A stretch of 64,000 nt of DNA, taken from NCBI GenBank assembly GCA_941918925.1, contig OW799235.1, forward strand, positions 36,726,701-36,790,700. The letters are read 5' to 3'. The translations under genes and the position numbers were made by a program. Origin of the DNA: Phyto melanocephala. Its lineage: Eukaryota > Arthropoda > Insecta > Diptera > Rhinophoridae. The notes under the pieces are model-generated. The model made no database searches and was not told where the DNA came from. It saw only the letters and a program-made list of their open reading frames with translations. Below, piece by piece: positions 36,346-48,404 of this stretch (position 1 is its first letter; each line of letters opens with the position of its first letter).

Positions 36346-37370
36346 TTACTTAGAGGAAACACATCGATAAGAACTTTAAGCTATTAACCAAAACTTTGCC
36401 ATAAAAACTTTCAAATGTATAAGTCATATTTACACACAATATACTTATTAACATGTGTACATATATAGGTTGCAATACTCTTTAAATTAACTTGTTGAAT
36501 AGCGAACTGGTTGAACCTCACTCGTGTGCATTTAGCTTTATGGCAGCAACAACTAATTTGTCGTTTGTTCTTTCGCTCGCCCTCTCTGTTATTTGCTGAT
36601 TTATTTTGCATACAAAATTATCTATTAATTTGTGCTAATCAATGCGAAAAATATACAATTGATTGTTTGTGAGTCTGTCTCTCTTTCTGCTTGTTTAAAT
36701 GTCAGTCAATTTTATATTTTTTAGTTTGTATTGAGATTTTGATATTGAATATTTTATATAACTTAACGTGAAGCAACAGGCACATAACGAGTATCTGTGT
36801 ACATATACTTAAATAAAAAGTTTATACAATGCATATGTATGTATGTTAAAAATGTATATGTATGTTAAAAATTTAAATGGTTTTTGTTATTTGGTGAAAT
36901 CTTTTTTTTTTTTTTTTTGCTACAGTCTAAACTATTTTGCATATTGTTATCGATAACACACTAATTGTGTTCAAATAATAATAGTACTTGAAGCAAAATG
37001 CATCTTTCATTTGTGAAAGTTCTAATAATTTTTTATATATAATTTTAGAATAAAAATTACAAAGTTAAACTCCAACTTATTGTTCTATATCATAGAGTTG
37101 TTAAATGCATGCTACAATGTATTTGACTAGAATAATCGAATATTCGGGATATTAGAAATACTTACATTAAAAATAATATTTTATTGATTATTACCGTAAT
37201 GTAAGTGGTATACAACACTTTTGGTTTTTCCATTTGCTGTAAAAATGAACAAATTTTTTGGTGTTCCCCACTCTGGAGCATGCGTCGCACAGCTGGCCAT
37301 GTGAAAACATGGATTTTCTAAATTCAATCCTGCAACACGCAGAGATTGTCCTTGTGCTTTTCTAATCATG
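36346..37370. other. Unassigned non-coding DNA
   Basis: AT-rich with TATG repeats around 36830-36865. No gene is seen. A 62-codon minus frame at 37181-37369 has no recognised domain. Confidence 0.5.
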
Positions 37371-37480
37371 GAAGCTCAATATGTGGGCAAAGTTTAAGAA
37401 AAATCGATCTAGTGGAAGTAGCTAAAAATGATAACTTATTTTTTATGGGCGTAGCCCCGCCCACTTTTTAGAACAATAAA
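37371..37480 (-). repeat. Orphan Helitron minisatellite unit
   Basis: On the plus strand it reads AGCTCAATATGTGGGCAAAG, AAAAATCGATCTAGTGGAAG and GGGCGTAGCCCCGCCCACTT, which is one ~110-bp unit of the Helitron array in reverse. No TCTATATATA start or CTAG end is nearby. It may be the last trace of a seventh copy. Confidence 0.7.
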
Positions 37481-39256
37481 TAATTTAACATAAATAATTT
37501 GCTTATTATTTAGGATATTTTCCCTATAGTTTCAAAAACTTTCAATTATTGGTTGTTGGGCTTAAGCTGGTCTTTATGCATTTCACTGGTGCTTGAGCAA
37601 GTTAAACAGTAGATCTTTAAAATACAAAATTTATTAAAGTTTGCAAAAGTGTTACAAGCTTTATTTAAAATTTTCTTAAACAGTACGAGATTTTTAAATT
37701 CCAGATTAAATATTATACGCCGTTTTAATTTACTGTTTGTGACGCAATTTTTTTAATTTTTGCATATTTCATTGTGTTATATTGGATGTATTTTAATGAA
37801 GAATATATCTTTAATAACTTTAACTGACGGCCATTTTGTCAGCTGTCAAGTGATTGATTTTTAGTTTGATATGACATTTAAACACGATTAGACTGACACC
37901 TAAACAACGCTTTTAAATTTTGGAAATTTAATTTGAAAATAATGGTTCAGTTTGAAATACACATCGTGTTTAAATGGATATGTCAATAAACACAACTGCC
38001 GTATTTTACTCCATTTAGATACTTTAGTTGAAACAAAAACTTAGATGGGCCTAAATATAAAGAATAAAATTATTCCTTTTTGCTACGACCCCCCAGCCAA
38101 CCTTGCATGTTTACTAAATATGATTAAAATTAAATAAATTTAAATATTATTTAAATTAACAAAGTTATTTGTTTTTACAACACATTTGTTCATAGATGAG
38201 AACGACAATCGAACAAAAGTCCAGAGATTTAAATTTAATTTATTTGCCATCATTTTACTGGATAAACAAAATGTTTTTATGTCCATTAATTGTACTACAT
38301 ACTTTTGATAAAACTGACCACTCTTAATGCTTCAAAACTTATAGCATTAAGAATATTTTATTGAAAATGTCAATAAAAATCAATTTGTATTATATTTATA
38401 GTATACACTACAAGTAGAAAATCAATACTTCTTTACACAACTATACAAATAGAATTACAAAAACACTAGTCTACAAAGTATTGCTTATAATGAATTTGCA
38501 TCTAGGAAAAAATGGATTATAGGTGGTTGGTTGTGAAAACCGAGTTTATTTCTTGGCCTATAACATATATTTCAATACAAATAATTAATCAGTTACTAAT
38601 CTGTTTATTGAATAAATCAGTTTTGAATATTATTGAGTGCAACTCCATTTTTCCTTATTAGTCTGGCAATGACATTTCTACGTTCGGTGTACTTTGCAAC
38701 AGCAAAGAAACAACAATGAACTGCTTACAACAGTATGCAACAATAAATTAATTGAAATAAAATATAAGCAAAAAAAAAATTTATCAAAATAGTTTTTGTA
38801 GTTCAGAGTAAGTTTCTGAGAAAAAATAATCACTTAATAAATATCTTGTGAGAATCGATCCCCATGTTATTCGCTAAAATCCCCACAGTCGCTTAGAAGT
38901 CTAATAATACTAAAGACGTTTATTTTATTTTTCAAATAAGGAAAAATGTAAATATCAATACAAAAACTTAAAGCTTGAACAATTTGCGTTTATTTTAAAG
39001 TTTTTAACAAAAGGTAAAAGAAACTAATTAATAAGGATTTAATTAGTTTCTTTTACAGGTTTACCTATTTTTTTTTTAAATAAAATATTTTAATTACGCG
39101 TTTTCTGCAGTCTGATTAATTCGTTTTAAAAATGTTTTACTAAAATTTGCCAATACAAATGTCGCGATATTAATATTTAAACACTTTACGACCTAGCAAA
39201 TTTAAATAAGTGACAATTTGGACAATTTTTAAAGTTACACACACAACTCGCTCATT
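37481..39256. other. Unassigned non-coding DNA with one inverted repeat
   Basis: No gene is seen. An inverted pair near 37868-37985 is listed separately. Stretches of poly-T and AT-rich DNA fill the rest. Confidence 0.5.
37868..37985. repeat. Short inverted repeat (fold-back)
   Basis: GATATGACATTTAAACACGAT (37868-37888) is the near-complement of ATCGTGTTTAAATGGATATG (37963-37982). Outward, ACGGC at about 37829 and GCCGT at about 37998 might be element ends (~175 bp), but the sequence between them and the inner arms pairs poorly. Confidence 0.5.
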
Positions 39257-39840
39257 AAAAACAAGAAACAGTGCTATATTCGGCCGTGCCGAATCTTATA
39301 TACCCTTCACAACGTGTAGTCATGCAATAACAATTGATTGTATCACCATTCATCTCATATCAAATACGTACATATGTATATACTGGTTAGAATAAATGTG
39401 GCATCGAATCCCAGCTGAGCCAAAAAAATTTTATTTTATTTTATTTAATATATTATTTATATTTTATTATTATTTTTTTTTTTTTTTTTAAAAATTTTTG
39501 TAAATTTTTTGTAAAGTTTTTTTTTAATTTTTTTTTATAATTTTTTTTATTATATTTTTTTATTTTTAATATATTTTTTTTTTTAATTTTTTTTTATGGC
39601 ATGTTTTTTACATGTATGTATATAGATATGTTGTTGTTGTAATTGTGAAAAAAACGAGGTTGTCGTGGTTTTTTGCTCATATCTCAGAAAGTTATGGGGC
39701 GATTGTGCTGAATTTCAATAGCGATTTATAAGCTTTCAGAAAATATATACTTTATGGGGTCGGAAATGAAAATTATAGAAACTACAAACGGAATGACAAA
39801 GCTATATATACCCTTGTGCACCACAGGTGAAGGGTATAAA
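39257..39840 (+). mobile_element. INE-1/DINE-1-like repeat copy
   Basis: It starts AAAAACAAGAAACAGTGCT, has the perfect hairpin ATTCGGCCGTGCCGAAT and ends GTGCACCACAGGTGAAGGGTATA. It is collinear with 35658-36345 but lacks about 100 bp before the TTTCAGAAAATATATACTTT block. Contains the same internal T-rich tract (39430-39590). Non-coding. Confidence 0.82.
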
Positions 39841-39845
39841 ATATA

Positions 39846-39925
39846 AATGACAATAATATCCTAAATAATTTGAGTTTTATTTAAAATCAACATCAGCCCT
39901 TAAAATTTAACCTTATTCTTTAGAA
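39846..39925 (+). mobile_element. Mariner 3'-end fragment
   Basis: AATGACAATAATATCCTAAA, then TTTATTTAAAATCAACATC and CCTTAAAATTTAACC match the 3' end of the mariner family at 7490-7659 and 41621-41776. The terminal CACCCTT is lost. It begins 6 bp after the preceding INE-like end. Confidence 0.65.
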
Positions 39926-41373
39926 TAAAATTAATTAATATTTAAAAATATTTTGCACAAAATAAATTTTTTTTAGTAAAAAACTAAAATTATTTTAAAT
40001 ATATTTTAAACATAATAAAAATAAAGAATATTCGTGGTCAATTCCCAACTTATCGTAGGAGTTGTTGAGTCTAGGAAATTATCTTCTACATATTAAAGAT
40101 AAAACGGGGATATTACAAAACTCTTGCAGCTATTTATTATGAATTTATACGACATTTTATAAAACTTTAAAACTATTGTAAGTGTTGTATAAAAATTATT
40201 GGAGAAATTATTAAGACAATGTGTACAACTACCACGACTTCTACAATCGATTGTGAATTAGGCAATAGAATCTGACGAAAAAAATACACACTTTAGTAAC
40301 ATGCATTCTACGAATAAAAAAAAACCTAGAAATAAACCAAATAACAGATGGTCCAATATGGAAATAAAAAAAGTTTTAAAATATTGGAAAAGGATTACAA
40401 AAGAGCGCTATTTAAATAACTAATTAAAAATTAATATTTTTGAATTGAATTAGCGAATCGTAAAATTCGAAAGATATCTGGTTGCGCAAAATCATAAATT
40501 AATTAATGGCTCTTATTCAAGATATATTTAGCATGATTTTGAAATCGGATATTTTTTCCCTGTAGGTTAGTGTAATTTATCATTCTATACAGTTATTTAC
40601 ATTTCGGTTAAATGAGTTTAATTATAAAAGTCACCTAATGAGTTTCCTAAAATGCTTAAATAACAAACAACTGCTGTGTTAATTAAATATGTATAGAACA
40701 AATAAATATACTCAAGTAAAAAATATGAATAAAAATAAATAAAACAAAACATTATATTGATATTTTTTTTTATTTGTGGCCCTCTTAAATAGCACATATG
40801 AGTAATACAAAAATAAATAATAATTTTATTAGCAAATGTATAAGAAGTTTCAATGCTATTTACTAGTTTATTTTCGTTGTACTTTTATGCCTCTTAAACA
40901 AATATTTATTTATTTATTTTTTTAATATTTTTTTTTATTTTTACAATTTTATATATCTGTGGTTAGCACTATCTGTAGACTATTGTTCTTACATATTTAT
41001 TTGTATTAATTATGTATGTATGTATATTGGTAATAGCTATACTTTTCAGTTTAATTTATCTCTGTTTTTCTAATTTTCAAATTATTATTATTTCAAATAT
41101 TCAAAAGTACGTAGCTGAAGTACTATTGACAAGAAAGATTTTGTTAGCCACCTAGAAGTTACAATTATATAAATTTTTTAATAACCCTGGTGCGTAGTGT
41201 TATGTATATAATATAACGAATATCAAGTTTTTATTATTTTCGAGTGTGAATGTCAAAAAATATTCGAATATTCGTCGAATGAGACTGTAATTATGTTTTA
41301 CGAAGAATATCAATTTTAAACAGATGTCCAATGCAAATATGCGTTTCATTAGTAATAGGTATCATAATTTAAT
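39926..41373. other. Unassigned non-coding DNA
   Basis: Very AT-rich, with long A and T runs and TATG repeats near 41010. No gene or element edge was recognised. Confidence 0.5.
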
Positions 41374-41514
41374 AGAGTTAGGCAAAATCGTTACTTTACA
41401 ACAACCTTGATCGATTTTTTTCACAAACCCCTATTAAGTACCTTGTGGTTTGTGCAATAAATGAAAGAGGTTGTTGCCAAAAACGAACTAAAGTAACCGA
41501 TTGACCCAACACTG
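41374..41514. mobile_element. Small palindromic MITE, diverged copy
   Basis: The left end (GAGTTAGGCAAAATCGTTAC) and the inverted right end (TGTTGGGTCAATCGGTTACT) are related, and the interior CTTGTGGTTTGTGCA matches, in reverse, the TGCACAAGCCACAAGG of the element at 62286-62407. The two are members of one ~120-140-bp family. Confidence 0.68.
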
Positions 41515-41620
41515 CATTATAATAATTGAATTTATATTTAAGGAGATTTTATTATCATATTTAATAATAATTATAATAAGTGTAAAACAAAAATCTGTTT
41601 GATCAGTGGCGGAATATGTA

Positions 41621-41776
41621 AAGGGTGGTTAAATTTTAAGGGCCGATGTTGAAATTTGTTTCATACATAATTGAACCAATCCAATATTATAATTTAAAAA
41701 AGAAATGACAATAATTTCCTAAATAATTTGTGTTTTATTCAAAATTAACATCGACACTTAAAATTTAACCACCCTT
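41621..41776 (-). mobile_element. Mariner-derived MITE (156 bp) flanked by TA
   Basis: The ends AAGGGTGGTTAAATTTTAAG and the complement of AAGGGTGGTTAAATTTTAAG are inverted and flanked by TA (41619-41620 and 41777-41778). The interior keeps TTTGTTTCATACATAATTG, which at 7540-7566 is the transposase stop region and 3' UTR. The MITE is therefore an internal deletion that fused the two ends of that mariner. The interior, including that stop region, reads on the plus strand, so the strand given here is nominal. Confidence 0.85.
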
Positions 41777-42984
41777 TATATGCATACAAAGCGTACGAAA
41801 ATACCAATTTCCTAAAAATTATTGTCTGTTAACACCCAATTGCAAAGACAAGCAAAATTCATTTTCTATCCCTCAACTTTATATTAAAATTCAAAATTTT
41901 TAAGAAAACACTAATAAATAATAGTCTTTTAAAAGACACAGTTATTATTTATGTTAATTTTTTGCTTCATCTTTTCAAATCCCACAAAAAAAACACAAAT
42001 TTTAATTTCATATAGGGAAAAAGGAAAAAAAAACACATCATGTGTCAAAAGAAAATTGACACAAAAGCAAATCCCATTTGAGTAGAGAAATTTCTCGATT
42101 ATGTATTTGTTCACTGCTAGTGTCTAGTATTAACCACAATGTAACATATTAACACCAAAAACCATATAATAGACACATACACATTGTACCGTACCAGAAA
42201 AGAAGTCGTCTTTTTTTAATTTTTAGTTAAATCTTTGGTTGGCTATTAGAGATACATCAATGTTTCTGTCTGAAATTACCAATGTTTTTCTCTAATGGCC
42301 ATTGACCTCAAGATATGTTTGGCAGCAGAAAATATTTAAAACAATTATTACAGTTATTTCATACTTTATAAGCAAAAGCTTAATAAAATCTTTCGAGCTT
42401 TAACTATGGGGTTAGATACTGAGACATAGTGGGAGAACGGTGTACTAGAGATTAACCGCCCATTAAGCAAAAAGTTGATCAAAATAATGGACAAGAACAT
42501 GTAACATTCACCACCACATTTAACACAACAAAGTTTAAATCTTCTGGCAAATATTGTTTTGTTTTTTTCTTTTTACTTCGAAGGTGGTACAGTCTAATAT
42601 ACATACATATGTATGTGTGTATATCTATGTATTTATTTTTCCTTATAACGAAAAACAACAAAAAAGACAAACATTGGACTAAAAATAATCTAATCGCGTG
42701 TGAGGGGTGTGATACTCATCGACCGTATTCAAAATATATACATATGTATGCATTTAGATTTTTACATATTAACAAAAAAACAGAAAAAAAAAACTTTTAC
42801 AACAGCCTAAAAAGACAAACCAATAAAAACTGAACGCAATACAACAACATACATCATGATTAAATGAGTAGTGGGCAGTCCAAAAAGTTTCTTAATCAAT
42901 TACAACATTTTAGTATATATTCAGATGCATACACACCAATCTATTTGGTTAGATCAGGGCGAGACATAGAGATATCTTAACCCC
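41777..42984. other. Unassigned non-coding DNA
   Basis: No gene is recognised. Around 42245-42320 is a segment with partial similarity to 49666-49740, listed separately. Confidence 0.5.
42245..42320. repeat. Diverged repeat pair with 49666-49740
   Basis: GAGATACAT(C/T)AATGTTT, a TTTTTCT block and CCATTGA(C/A)CTCAAGA occur in the same order in both places over about 70 bp. This suggests two old copies of an unidentified repeat. Confidence 0.45.
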
Positions 42985-43480
42985 ATACCCATAACTGGTA
43001 CACGTATGCCCATTTCGGCATATAAAAGAAAGTTATTCTGAATAATCCATAAGACTTATGTAATGACAACAAATTCTACTGCGTCAGGAACAAAGTACCT
43101 TCGTTTTCTTACTGACTTGTGCTCTCTGATGCCTACACGAGCTAGGTAATTCATTAATATTGTGCAACTAATTAACTTCCTAATGTCGACATATCCTATT
43201 TTAGAATCATTTGATTTCTCAAGATGATGTCGGTTTCCTATAGTGTATTAGTTACATTTTCAGCTATATAATTTTGCTACTTTTAACGTGATCTTTCATT
43301 GCTCTAAATTTATTATTTTAGCGTTTTCAACGTATTCACAGAAGACCCAATGTTTACAGTCATAGATTAAGCTTATCTCATTCCGAAATTCAAACTTTCC
43401 TCTGGATTCTGCTAACCAATTTGCAGTCCAGAAAACTTAAAATTGGAGCTTATCTTTCATCCATTTACTCGCTTTGTAAT
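42985..43480 (-). pseudogene. Old LINE ORF2 3'-end relic
   Basis: On nucleotide level it follows the C-terminal part of the LINE at 25390-26681 in the same orientation. Shared pieces include ACGAGCTAGGTAATTCATTA (compare 25733-25752), TAATTAACTTCCTAATGTCG (compare 25777-25796), TTTGATTTCTCAAGATGATG (compare 25819-25838) and TTTCCTATAGTGT. It is too decayed for a reading frame, so it is a much older relative. Confidence 0.6.
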
Positions 43481-43757
43481 TGCCATTAAAATACCTCATA
43501 CTAACTGAACTAATAATTCTTTGTACAAATTATAATTATTTATTTAAAATTATATTATTTAATTATTTAATTCATTCATTATTTAATTAATGTTGTATTA
43601 GTTCACAACTGACACAACAGAAATTGTCTTCACAAGTAAGAACATACTTTGCAATTTTTGTGTGTTTATTGATGAAAAAGTTAAAAAGATAATGGTACAA
43701 TATTTTATATAGATGCAGTTCGATCTTTTTCTCCTCATTTGCTTAGAAGATTGCTGT

Positions 43758-43996
43758 CGGCCATGTCATGAAAATCGAAATCATGTGAAATTGAAATCGA
43801 AAAATACTTTCAATTGAATTTTTGTAAAAATGGACGCAGCTTTTCCTGGTTTCAAAAGTAGTTTAAGTATAGGAATGTGGTCTTCAAAGTATGAGGTATA
43901 TAAAAGGAAATATTTTTATGAACTTTGAATACGGAAGAGTTTTCAAAATTTGATCGATTTCAATTTCACGTGATTTCGATTTCCATGACATGGCCG
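43758..43996. mobile_element. TIR element (MITE, 239 bp)
   Basis: CGGCCATGTCATG at the left, followed by AAATCGAAATCATGTGAAAT, is matched in inverted orientation at the right over about 43 bp with roughly 3 differences. The core has no coding frame. Target duplication is unclear (TGT at left, TAT at right). Confidence 0.85.
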
Positions 43997-44253
43997 TATA
44001 TAAGGTTTATAAGGTATGTTACAAAATAAAAGTTTCGTACAAGGAGTCTCACTGTGGGAACACGAATGCAATTAAAAAAGGAGTCTTGCAACAAAGGTTT
44101 TATAAATAATATAAACGACGACTAAATTAACCAAAATAAATAATATTTAGAACATGCGAAATGTTCTTTTGCATTGCTGCATAATATTGAAGCAGCGATG
44201 TTACAATTCACATAAAATCTATTGTTCATTATGGGCTGATCTTTATATACATA

Positions 44254-45066
44254 CTAGAAAAGCCCGGCGCGCGTTGCTACGCCCCTTCATGAATTTTAAT
44301 CGCATTCTAAATTTTAATCGAATATCAAGTGCAAGGCTAAAAACTATAACTTTTTCTTTATGAGCGTGGCACTGCCCACTTTTCTAATTACGAAACTGTA
44401 TAGTCATGACAGTTCAATAAGTGTGCAAAGTTTCAGAAAAATCGGTCCAGGGAAAGTACTTTAAAATTATAACTTTTTTAATGGGCCTAGCCCTGCCCAC
44501 TTTTTTAATCACGACATTATGTAGTCATGACAGCTCAATATGTCTGCAAAGTTTCAGAAAAATCGGTCCAGTGCAAGTACCTCAAAATGATACCTTTTTT
44601 TAATGGGCGTGGCACTGCCCACTTTTCTAATGACGAAAGTGTAAAGTCATGACAGCTCAGTATGTTTGCAAAGTTTCAGAAAATTTGGTCCAGTGTAAGT
44701 AGCTAAAACTGATAACTAATTTTTTATGGGCGTGGCCCCGCCCACTTTTTTAATCACGAAATTATAAAGCCATGACAGTTCAATATGTGTGCAAAGTTTT
44801 AGAAAAATCGGTCCAGTGCAAGTTCCTCAAAATTAAAACTTTTTTAGGGGCGTGGCCCCACCCACTTGTTTTATTACGAAATTATTCAGTCATGACAGCT
44901 CGATATGTGTGCAAAGTTTCAGAAAAATCGGTCAAGTACAAGTAGCTAAAACTGATAACTAATTTTTTATGGGCCACTTATTTCACCCATAAACACTCCC
45001 TGGTATGTGTACAACAACTTACTAAAGTTTGAGCCCGATCGGTTTTACAGTTTCGGAGTCTATAGC

Positions 45067-45101
<35 letters not shown>

Positions 45102-45135
45102 TTCACTTTTATATATATAGAAGATAGAAGATAGA
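44254..45135 (-). mobile_element. Non-autonomous Helitron copy E, reversed, 6 units
   Basis: Reversed, the 3' end reads GCGCGCCGGGCTTTT-CTAG|T (44254-44257), and the 5' end reads A|TCTATCTTCTATCTTCTATA before ATATATAAAAG. So the start carries two extra TCTATCT-type units beyond the standard TCTATATATATAAAAG. Six ~120-bp units and a (CA)n tract (TG on the sense strand) lie between. Subfamily by its 3' end: same as D and F. Confidence 0.88.
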
Positions 45136-45482
45136 TTCTTACGAAATCAAAATATAAATAGACATTGTAAGAGAAACACAGTGGTTTGGAGTTCTGAACA
45201 ACTAAAATAAATAAAAATTAAATATGGCTGGAAAAGGTACTGTTGCAATCATCCTCGTATGTATAAATTTATGTACATTTATGTACATAAATGTGTGTGA
45301 GGGTATGTATAGAAATGCACTTGTGCATATTGTTTTTATATGAAGACAACTAAAAGAAACAACATTCACATGGACAACAACAACATTATATTTACAAAAA
45401 AAAAAAATAACAAATTCACTTAATCAATCATTGCCCTAGATTAGTAAAGAACACTAACTTTGAAAAATGGAGTAAAAAAACT

Positions 45483-46409
45483 AAAACAAGTAAGAGCACT
45501 ATATTCGGCTGTGACGAATCTTTTATACGCACCACCAATTTGATGTTCTTTTATAGCACAAAATTTATTATTTTGTTATTAACAGTAATCGCTATGGAAT
45601 AATCTCTTTATACTAAAATATGTATCACTTTCTGTGTATAACTTCGATAGGCTAGTAAAATGTTTTCGTGAATTTAGTCTTTTAATGAAAGTGGGCGTTA
45701 AAGTAGGCGTGTCAATGTAGTTTCTGCTAATAAATAAAACTGAGATATTTCAATATAGTCCTTTGTTCTTCCACAACTTTGTCCATAGAGAAATTTTATG
45801 AATTTAAGATAAACCGTTATATGGAAGGTAGGCGTTAAAGTGGGCGTGTCATCTTCTTTTTTTGGCATAACAGTGACAAAAAGCTATATGTGCAAGACTT
45901 CATCAGCATAAATCTAATTCTGTCGGTTTTATGATGATTTAAATTTCTTTGACAGTAGATTACGTGAAAATTGGTCTTATCAATGTAGTTTTTACTAATA
46001 AATTTAACTTAGGTATTTCAATATAGTTCTTTATTCTTCCAAAAACTTTGTCTATAGAGAAATTATAGGCGTTAAAGTGGGCGTACCACCTTAATTTAAA
46101 ATGCATTTTATTAGATGTTGCAAGGACATGGTTTATTTGACCTACTCTTGCATTACGAGCTATAACTGTCTTCCTAATTTTCTAATTTATCCTATTTTCA
46201 ATACCAAACAAACCTTGTGTATAAGAAATATAATGTAAGCCCATAGCTTTTTCGTTCCGACCTCTATCGTGCTCAGATGGACAGACGGATGGACATAGCT
46301 AGACCATCATAAAATAAAACCCCAATTCAGAAAATATATAAATTATGTGTTACAAACGGAATGACAAAATGAATATACCCCCAGCATTTTTTTTGGTGGC
46401 GGGTATAAT
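45483..46409 (+). mobile_element. INE-1/DINE-1-like repeat, near-complete copy
   Basis: It starts AAAACAAGTAAGAGCACT with the hairpin ATTCGGCTGTGACGAAT (one arm mutated) and ends GGTGGCGGGTATAAT. Inside are GTGGGCGTTAAAGTAGGCGT blocks repeated three times with TTGTCCATAGAGAAATT. Then come a TCCGACCTCTATCG segment, GATGGACAGACGGATGGACA and TTACAAACGGAATGACAAAA. The GATGGACAGACGG-type segment is shared with many INE-1 copies of Drosophila. The order of parts in this copy defines the family. Confidence 0.78.
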
Positions 46410-47899
46410 AAAATAAAATCTCATAATGACAATGATTTTAATGATGATGATGATTCTGATGATGAATAGTATCATCATTATGATATATAAATTTAAGAAC
46501 AACCAAAAAAATATATTTCGTTCGAAAAAGAGAAATCGTTAGAAAATAAATTATAAAAAATTAACAATAAAAAAAAATAACAATTTCGTTATTATCTGCA
46601 AATGACAGGCTGACCAACCTACCAATTGCCCACCATCATCTACATATCCATCCAATCATTTATTGTAAACGATTATTAGTCATTCAGTTAGTTTGGTTTG
46701 TTTATATTGTATGACTCTTAGTCTGGCTGTCAGTGTGTCTGCCTTCTAATCTACTACTACTACTACTTAGGAATAGAAAAAGCAAAAAAAAAAAAATGTT
46801 TATAAAAAAAGCTAATAAAAACCATAAAAACAATGTGTTTAAGATAAATGAAAAATGATGTAGAAAATGCATTTTAGTATCATTAAATCACATGTTTGTT
46901 TGTGACGCAATAACGCCTAAATCGCTTAAACGATAAGTAGGTCCGCCTTAACTTCAAAAAAAAAATAGGCAATTATTTTTTTTACTTAATTTTAACTTAA
47001 AAAGGCAGTACTAAATAAAAACAGTGTTTAAATTTATGAAAAGTAAGCACAAGCTAATATTTTCTGACACTTTATTTAGACACTTTTTATTAATTGGCTT
47101 TTTAGAGGGTATGTTTTGATAAATATGCCATTAAAAAATTACAAAATTTGGATTTTTTTTTTATAAATAAATTGTAATTAGGAAATCTTAAAGTATTATA
47201 TAAATTTAAGTATAATATAAATATAAAATCTCATTTTTAAGGTATGTAAGACACTTATACCTACACTGACTAAATAATGTAAAATTATTGAACATATGTA
47301 TGAAAGCAAAGCACAAACTGCTACAATAAAAAATATGCATAAAAAGTTTGAATAGTAACAAGACCACCACGTAGAATAAAATATAGAATTTTGTTTAATG
47401 AAAGAAGAACAAAATTGGACAAAGAAACATGTTCTTGCATCTACACATCGTTGGTGATTTAAGCGGTTGATCGGAAATTTTAAGTTTTTAACCAGTCCGG
47501 CATTAAAAGTCGACGAGCCTCTAAAGTTATTTCTGTTTATATGTTTGACGTCCATACACTAGGATTACCAGTAATTACGGTAGGCTTAATATGGACGTCT
47601 ATGCCATTTGAACCGATCAGTACAAATCATTTTCTTAAGTAGCTAATACACGGCATGTTTTTTACATCTGATTTAAAATTTGTGACACATATGTAAATCT
47701 ACATGTCTGTCAAAATTGTACTTTTACAGGCAACCGTCGCTGACTGATATGCAGCAGCAGTGATGGTTTTTGCAGAAGTAATGTTTTAAAGCTTTGGAGA
47801 ATAAATCATATGATTTTACGCAAAACTACCAGAAAAATTTTGTAATCCAAGTTTACAAATTCGATTGATAACCAAGGCCTATTGGTAAGTACAATTATA
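46410..47899. other. Unassigned non-coding DNA
   Basis: A (GAT)n-like tract lies at about 46440-46490. A 119-codon minus-strand frame (47196-47555) has an upstream part (KHINRNNFRGSSTFNAGLV) and a Cys/Ile/Phe-rich hydrophobic downstream part. I recognise no domain, and frames of this length are expected by chance in 64 kb. Confidence 0.4.
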
Positions 47900-48404
47900 T
47901 CTATATATATAAAAGTGAAACTCTGTGTGTTTGTGTGTGTGTGTGTTAGCTATAGACTCCGAAACTGTAAAACCGATGGGACTCAAACTTTGGTAAGTTC
48001 TTGTACACATTCCAGAAAAAGTTTATGGGTGGTAAAAAGGCTGGGCCACGCCCATAAAAATTAGTTATCATTTTTAGCTACTTGCACTTGATCGATTTTT
48101 CTGAAAATTTGCACACGTATTGAGCTGTCATGAGTAAATAATTTCGTGATAAGAAAAGTGGGCAGGGCCACGCCCATAAAAAAAAGTTGTAATTTTGAGG
48201 TACTTGAACTTCACCGATTTTTCTGAAACTTGGCACACATATTGAGCTCTCCTGACCATACAATTTCGTGATTAGAAAAGTGGGCAGTGTTACGCTCATA
48301 AAAAAAATTATCATTTTTAGCTTTTTGCACTTGATATTCGATGTAAATTCAGAATGCATTTTTATTTATTAAGGGGCATAGCAACGTGCGCCGGGATTTT
48401 CTAG
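47900..48404 (+). mobile_element. Non-autonomous Helitron copy F, 3 units
   Basis: The ends are A|TCTATATATATAAAAG and GTGCGCCGGGATTTT-CTAG|T. Only three ~120-bp units are present, the shortest array of the six. The (TG) tract is interrupted (TGTGTGTTTGTG). Subfamily with D and E. Confidence 0.87.

Noticed and set aside
47196..47555. 119-codon minus-strand frame
   Set aside because: Length is within what chance gives in 64 kb of this composition, and no domain is seen; described only under the non-coding stretch.
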